A stretch of 64,000 nucleotides of DNA, taken from assembly GCF_024734075.1 (NCBI RefSeq), contig NZ_CP102850.1, positions 806,001 to 870,000 on the forward strand. The letters are read 5' to 3'. A program made the position numbers and the translations under genes. Source of the stretch: Gordonia mangrovi. Lineage in GTDB: Bacteria > Actinomycetota > Actinomycetes > Mycobacteriales > Mycobacteriaceae. The notes under the pieces were generated by a model. The model did not search any database. It was not told the origin of the DNA and worked only from the letters and a program-made list of their open reading frames with translations. Positions 60,123 through 64,000 of the stretch are shown piece after piece; position 1 is the stretch's first letter, and each line of letters starts with the position of its first letter.

Positions 60123-60467
60123 TCAATCCAGGTTCACCGACGGTGATCCGGCGGTGCTGCCTCCGCCGATGCGACGGAAGTCCGCCGAGGACGCCAACTC
60201 CTCGCGTTCGAATCTGTCCGCCGCCTCGCGGATGCCGGCCACATGATCATCGACCGCCGTCACCAGCGAATCAGCGGTAATGCGCCACTGGGATGTCAAT
60301 GCCGACAGCGCAGCCTTCGATGCCCCCGTCCATCCCACCATGGTGGCCTCCAGCTGGCCGTGGCCACGATCGAAGGCGTCACGTGCATCACCCGCAGCCT
60401 CCCCGAGACGTGCCCCGGCAGCGCGCATGGCCATGAAATCGACTCGTACCTCGTCCTCGGCTCGCAT
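60123..60467 (-). CDS. WXG100-like protein (type VII secretion type)
   Basis: 114 residues, two predicted helices around W46-T47-G48 (MVGWTGASKAALSAL), as in WXG100 proteins of ESX substrates. C-terminal half has RFEREELASSADFRR. GGGGGAGAG precedes ATG 60467. The longer upstream frame runs over the AlbA_2 gene's start and is not used. No ESX core gene (EccC, EccD) lies in the window. First gene of a three-gene unit with the amber-interrupted gene and lipoprotein. Confidence 0.78.
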   Translation of the reverse strand: MRAEDEVRVDFMAMRAAGARLGEAAGDARDAFDRGHGQLEATMVGWTGASKAALSALTSQWRITADSLVTAVDDHVAGIREAADRFEREELASSADFRRIGGGSTAGSPSVNLD

Positions 60468-60595
60468 CTTCTCTCCCCCGGCTCGCGAATGAAACGACCG
60501 TACCTGTCCTGTGTTTGGACGCACGAGGAGGCGCTTCGGTTCCATCCGAGCACCAGAAAGGTCCGATCGAACACTGATTCGCCATACTGTCCGTT

Positions 60596-61495
60596 GTGCG
60601 TGTCTCAGCATCACCTGTCCGCGTGGAGGCGTTCGAGGTCGCCCACCCGGTGTGGGCGACCGCCGCAGCGCTGCTGTTCGTGCTGTTCGTCGCGATGGTG
60701 TTCGGCACCGTCGCACGATGGGTGCTGCGGCGGCGGGCCCGCCTCAGCTTCACCACATCGATGGTGCTGTCGATCCTGGGTTCCGCCGTGGGGTTGTTCA
60801 TCGCGGGTGCGGTCGACCCCGACATCCGGTTGTGGAGCGCGCTCACCGTGCTGCTGTGCCTGCTCAGTTCGATCGGCGCGGTCGCCACCTATGGCGTGAT
60901 CGCGGCCCGCTTCCAGCGGAGCTATCACGTCGACGTCACTGAACTGATTGCCGCCGGCGAATCCGACCGGGTGGAGTTCAAGTCGACCGCGCGGGTCAAC
61001 ATGCACACGGGCGAAAAGGACGCCCGCATGGAGCATGTCATCGTCAAGACGGTCTCCGGGTTCCTCAACGCAGGCGGCGGCACGCTGCTCGTGGGTGTCG
61101 ACGACGACGGGAAACCGCTGGGCCTCGACCGCGACTACGCGACCATGAAGGTTCCCGACGCCGACCGGTTCGAACTGTGGCTGCGTGATCTGTTCTCGGC
61201 GTCATTCGGCCAGAACGCGGCTGCCGCCATCGGTGTCGCGATCGAGGACGTACCCGCCGATGACGCCGGTCAGCTGCCGGTGTGCCGCATCAGCTGCTCA
61301 CCGTCGACGCGGCCGGTGTATCTGCGGCCGGGCAAGAAAGCCGATCCCGAGTTCTGGGTGCGCAGCGGCAACTCCACCCGCCAACTCACCGTCGACGAGG
61401 CCGCCGACTACATCATGGGCCGGTGGCCGCTGGGCGCCGGATCGGCGATCGCGGCTCAAGTTCGTGCAGCGGTGCGGTTCTCGATCGACCGCTGA
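60596..61495 (+). CDS. Membrane-anchored AlbA_2 (Schlafen-like) domain protein
   Basis: 299 residues, GTG start. Three N-terminal helices (about 19-41, 51-70, 79-105) precede a cytosolic AlbA_2 domain: ESDRVEFKSTARVN, FLNAGGGTLLVGVDDDGKPLGL and VYLRPGKKADPEFWVRSGNSTRQL. AlbA_2 domains occur in putative regulators and defence proteins that bind nucleic acid; catalysis is uncertain. The membrane anchor is unusual for the family. Divergent from the WXG100 unit. Confidence 0.78.
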   Translation: MRVSASPVRVEAFEVAHPVWATAAALLFVLFVAMVFGTVARWVLRRRARLSFTTSMVLSILGSAVGLFIAGAVDPDIRLWSALTVLLCLLSSIGAVATYGVIAARFQRSYHVDVTELIAAGESDRVEFKSTARVNMHTGEKDARMEHVIVKTVSGFLNAGGGTLLVGVDDDGKPLGLDRDYATMKVPDADRFELWLRDLFSASFGQNAAAAIGVAIEDVPADDAGQLPVCRISCSPSTRPVYLRPGKKADPEFWVRSGNSTRQLTVDEAADYIMGRWPLGAGSAIAAQVRAAVRFSIDR

Positions 61496-61530
61496 CCACA
61501 GTCGGCCAGCCGGCCAGTGGGATCGCTCCG

Positions 61531-62571
61531 CTACCCTGCCCTGCCTGCGGCGGCAGCATCGGCGACCTCGCCGACCACATGCTCGATCACGTCTTCGAGC
61601 ATGGCCGCGCCGACGATCTCACCATCGTCGTCGGCAACCAATGCCATGTGTGTGCCGCGGCCCTGCATCTCCGAGAGCACCCCATCCAGACTGTCGGACT
61701 GTTGCACGCGAATGATCGAGCGAACATGCTCTGCCGGCAACGCCGACCCCAATGGCTGGTCCAGGATGTCCTTGATGTGGACGTAGCCGAAGATGGCACC
61801 GTCCTCGTCGCGTATCGGGAAGCGCGAGTAGCCCGTGTCGACGCAGAGCCGGTGCAGATCGGCGATGGTGTCGCCATGCTCGATGGTGATCAGATCCGCC
61901 AACGGAACCGCGATTGACCGGACGGGTTTGCCGGCGATCGCGATCGACCCGGTCAGCAACGTGTGCGTGCTCGGGTCGAGTAGGCCTTCGCCCTTGGATT
62001 CCTCGATGTAGGCGGCCACCTCATCCGCGGTGAACGTGGACGCCACCTCGTCGCGCGGTTGCACCTTCAGCAATGTGAGTATGTGGTTGGCGATCCAGTT
62101 GATCAGCCCCAGGAAGGGGCGCAACGCCATCACGATCGCATACAGCGGCGGCCCCAGGATCAGTGCCGCACGCCCGGGGCCGGCGATCGCGATGTTCTTC
62201 GGAACCATCTCTCCGAGGGTCATGTGCAGCGACAAGACGATGGTGAGTGCGATGACGAGGGCGATGGGGTGCAGCAGTGCCGACGGCACGCCCGCCGCCT
62301 CGAGTGGGATCTCGAGTGCATGGGCGATGGCGGGTTCGGCGATGGCACCCAGCCCGAGCGAGCACATGGTGATGCCAAGCTGCGCACCCGCCATCATCAG
62401 CGACACGTTCTCCAGAGCCCGCAGGGTGATGCGTGCGGTCATGCTGCCGTCGACGGCGGCGGGTTCGATCTGGGTGCGCCGAGCAGCCACCAGCGCGAAC
62501 TCCGCGCCGACGAAGAAGGCGTTGCCGGCGAGTAGTAGCAGTCCGATGAGCATCCCGACGACGTCAATCAT
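61531..62571 (-). CDS. HlyC/CorC-type transporter, DUF21 and CBS domains
   Basis: 346 residues. DUF21 membrane domain with four helices from [20 protein letters not shown] to [17 protein letters not shown], then two CBS domains ([40 protein letters not shown]). It lacks the final CorC/HlyC domain, being shorter than its neighbour. Related proteins extrude Mg2+ or Co2+. ATG 62571 overlaps the upstream gene by 8 bases. Confidence 0.85.
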   Translation of the reverse strand: MIDVVGMLIGLLLLAGNAFFVGAEFALVAARRTQIEPAAVDGSMTARITLRALENVSLMMAGAQLGITMCSLGLGAIAEPAIAHALEIPLEAAGVPSALLHPIALVIALTIVLSLHMTLGEMVPKNIAIAGPGRAALILGPPLYAIVMALRPFLGLINWIANHILTLLKVQPRDEVASTFTADEVAAYIEESKGEGLLDPSTHTLLTGSIAIAGKPVRSIAVPLADLITIEHGDTIADLHRLCVDTGYSRFPIRDEDGAIFGYVHIKDILDQPLGSALPAEHVRSIIRVQQSDSLDGVLSEMQGRGTHMALVADDDGEIVGAAMLEDVIEHVVGEVADAAAAGRAG

Positions 62572-63940
62572 CCTGCTCTCCTGTCGGCTGCTCCACCTGG
62601 GGCTCGGCGTCGATCTGCACGCGTGCGACGCGACGACCATCCATCGCGGTGACCCGCACCCGCGCCACGAGCGGCGTGGGCACACCGTCGACGTCGGGGC
62701 GGTGGATGTCCTTGGCCGCGAGCGTGATCTCATCACCCACCTGGGCGAACCTGCCCAGCGTCTCCACGACCAGCCCGCCCGTCGTCTCACTGTGCTCAGG
62801 GTCGGGCAGTTCGATGCCGGTGATGTCGGCGACCTCGTCCGGCCTCATCAATCCGGGTATCGACCACCCACCGTCGGCCAGCTGCCGCGGTGCGCTGCCG
62901 GGACGGTCCTGCTCGTCGCGGATCTCACCGAGCACCTCCTCCACCAGATCCTCGAGGGTCACGATGCCGTCCGTGCCTCCCCACTCGTCCACCACGACCG
63001 CCAGCTGTAGCCCGTCGCGGAGTTCCTCGAGCACGTCGCCGAGCCCCATCGAGCTCGGCACGGCCCGGATCGACTGCATCACATCGGCCACGCAGGTGTC
63101 GGCGCGCTGATCGGGCGCAATCGCCAGTGCGAGTTTGAAATGCACGACGCCGACGATGCGGTCCACCGAATCGCCCTGCACCGGGAACCGCGCATGCCCG
63201 GTGTTCGACGCCACCGTGAGAACGTCGTCGAGCGGGGTGTCGCGGTCGAGAAAGACGACGCGCGGACGCGGAGTCATCACGTCGGCGGCGGTGCGCTGCG
63301 CGAAGACTGCGGCTTCTTCGAGGCGGCGGGCGATGGCCCGGTCCAGCACTCCCTGCTGTGCAGACCGCACCGCCATCGAGCCCAGCTCACGCGCCGACCG
63401 TGCCGACGCGAGCTCCTCGCGAGGCTCGATCCCGAGAGCACGGACGACGCGATTGGACGCACCGTTGAGCACGAAGATCAGCGGTCTGGCGACGAGTGTG
63501 AACGCACGTTGCGGGCCCGACACGGCCCGCGAAACCCGCATGGGTTCGGAGATCCCCCAGTTCTTCGGGACGAGCTCCCCGAACACCATCTGAGCGACGG
63601 TGGCGATCACGAACGCGACGGTGAGTGAGACACCGAGGCTTGCCTGCTCGGGGACCCCGAGAGCGGAGATGGGTCCGCGGATCAACGCGGCGATCGACGG
63701 CTCGGCGACATAGCCCACCAGCAGGCTGGTGGCGGTGATACCGAGTTGGGCGCCGGACAGCTGCGTCGACAGCGAACGCAGCGCCTTCGCCACCGACTCG
63801 GCGCGACGGTCACCGCTGCGGGCGGCCTCGTGTACGGCGGGACGATCCACCGCGACGAACGAGAACTCGGCAGCGACGAACAGCGCGTTCGCCGAGATCA
63901 GGACCACCACGACGAGCAGGAGCAGCCACTCGGTCACCAC
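62564..63940 (-). CDS. HlyC/CorC-type transporter, complete
   Basis: 458 residues, start GTG at 63940 or 63937. DUF21 domain ([21 protein letters not shown] after the first helix; [21 protein letters not shown]), two CBS domains ([39 protein letters not shown]) and the C-terminal CorC/HlyC domain ([19 protein letters not shown]). It is the full paralogue of the downstream gene; together they may form a heteromeric ion exporter. Confidence 0.88.
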   Translation of the reverse strand: MVTEWLLLLVVVVLISANALFVAAEFSFVAVDRPAVHEAARSGDRRAESVAKALRSLSTQLSGAQLGITATSLLVGYVAEPSIAALIRGPISALGVPEQASLGVSLTVAFVIATVAQMVFGELVPKNWGISEPMRVSRAVSGPQRAFTLVARPLIFVLNGASNRVVRALGIEPREELASARSARELGSMAVRSAQQGVLDRAIARRLEEAAVFAQRTAADVMTPRPRVVFLDRDTPLDDVLTVASNTGHARFPVQGDSVDRIVGVVHFKLALAIAPDQRADTCVADVMQSIRAVPSSMGLGDVLEELRDGLQLAVVVDEWGGTDGIVTLEDLVEEVLGEIRDEQDRPGSAPRQLADGGWSIPGLMRPDEVADITGIELPDPEHSETTGGLVVETLGRFAQVGDEITLAAKDIHRPDVDGVPTPLVARVRVTAMDGRRVARVQIDAEPQVEQPTGEQDD

Positions 63941-64000
63941 GTCACGACTCTACCGAGACTCGCAGATGGTTCCGGCCGCAGCTGCAGGTTCTGGCCGCAG
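63941..64000. other. Right edge, no feature
   Basis: 60 bases upstream of the transporter start; includes TTCTGGCCGCAG- and TTCCGGCCGCAG-type direct repeats around 63970-64000 but nothing interpretable. Confidence 0.3.

Noticed and set aside
1..64000. CRISPR array, tRNA, rRNA, insertion sequence or prophage
   Set aside because: No spaced direct repeats, cloverleaf, rRNA-like segment, transposase or phage gene was recognised on either strand.

Overview
This is a high-GC actinobacterial chromosome segment, most likely from a mycolic-acid-containing Corynebacteriales such as Gordonia (or a near relative like Rhodococcus or Mycobacterium). The reasons are a gene block matching the cyp51 neighbourhood of Mycobacterium tuberculosis (Rv0762c to Rv0771), two perfect matches to the KstR cholesterol-regulator motif, an FprB-type ferredoxin/ferredoxin reductase, a DinB2-type polymerase, DUF3558 lipoproteins and a WXG100-type gene. 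I see no rRNA, tRNA, CRISPR array, insertion sequence or prophage. Most genes are metabolic and arranged as tight operons with 4-base overlaps.

Layout. 1-8792: a leftward operon (TetR, CYP123-like P450, SDR, CYP51, 3Fe-4S ferredoxin, SnoaL-like protein, partial conserved protein) diverges from a rightward operon (aldehyde dehydrogenase, SDR, 3-hydroxyisobutyrate-dehydrogenase-like enzyme, carboxymuconolactone-decarboxylase-like protein). 8851-15580: cobQ, an alpha/beta hydrolase, a PaaI-like thioesterase behind a KstR site, an amidohydrolase, DUF2277, a quinone oxidoreductase and a methyltransferase. 15594-16766: two copies of a 70-bp hairpin repeat bracket one uncharacterised gene. 16779-20631: SDR, hydrolase and flavin monooxygenase facing a TetR gene across twin palindromic operators. 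20692-27335: F420-type LLM oxidoreductase, then an apparent operon fprB, GT4 glycosyltransferase, methyltransferase, (a/a)6-toroid protein, and a divergent acyl-ACP thioesterase with a second KstR site.

27389-31435: a vapC remnant, two DUF3558 lipoproteins (one in frame with an S4 RNA-binding domain), a small membrane protein and a secreted protein with a Ser/Asp tail. 31577-39399: a guanidine/urea-type operon (permease, two urea-carboxylase-associated proteins, carboxyltransferase, allophanate hydrolase) with a divergent TetR and paired operators. The carboxylase lacks biotin carboxylase and BCCP domains. 39531-43873: MarR gene and the valine catabolic operon mmsA, acyl-CoA dehydrogenase, mmsB. 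44061-48407: flavodoxin behind an IdeR-like box, DMT permease, SixA-like phosphatase, lipase and dinB2. 48851-52895: an orphan gene, davA/davB for lysine oxidation and a VOC protein. 52951-55768: an intracellular subtilase with a probable helical-repeat C-terminus converges on an unknown coiled-coil protein; this is the best candidate for an undescribed system. 55882-58358: split FluG-like pair. 58333-60467: a WXG100/partner/lipoprotein set whose partner gene is broken by an in-frame amber codon. 60596-63940: a membrane-anchored AlbA_2 protein and two CorC/HlyC-type transporters.

How it fits together: the window is dominated by oxidative catabolism (steroid/lipid-type P450 and KstR features, valine, lysine, guanidine or urea nitrogen), each unit with its own local TetR or MarR regulator. 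Two dispersed intergenic repeat families have shaped gene borders. All assignments come from reading the sequence and remembered family knowledge; no database search was run.
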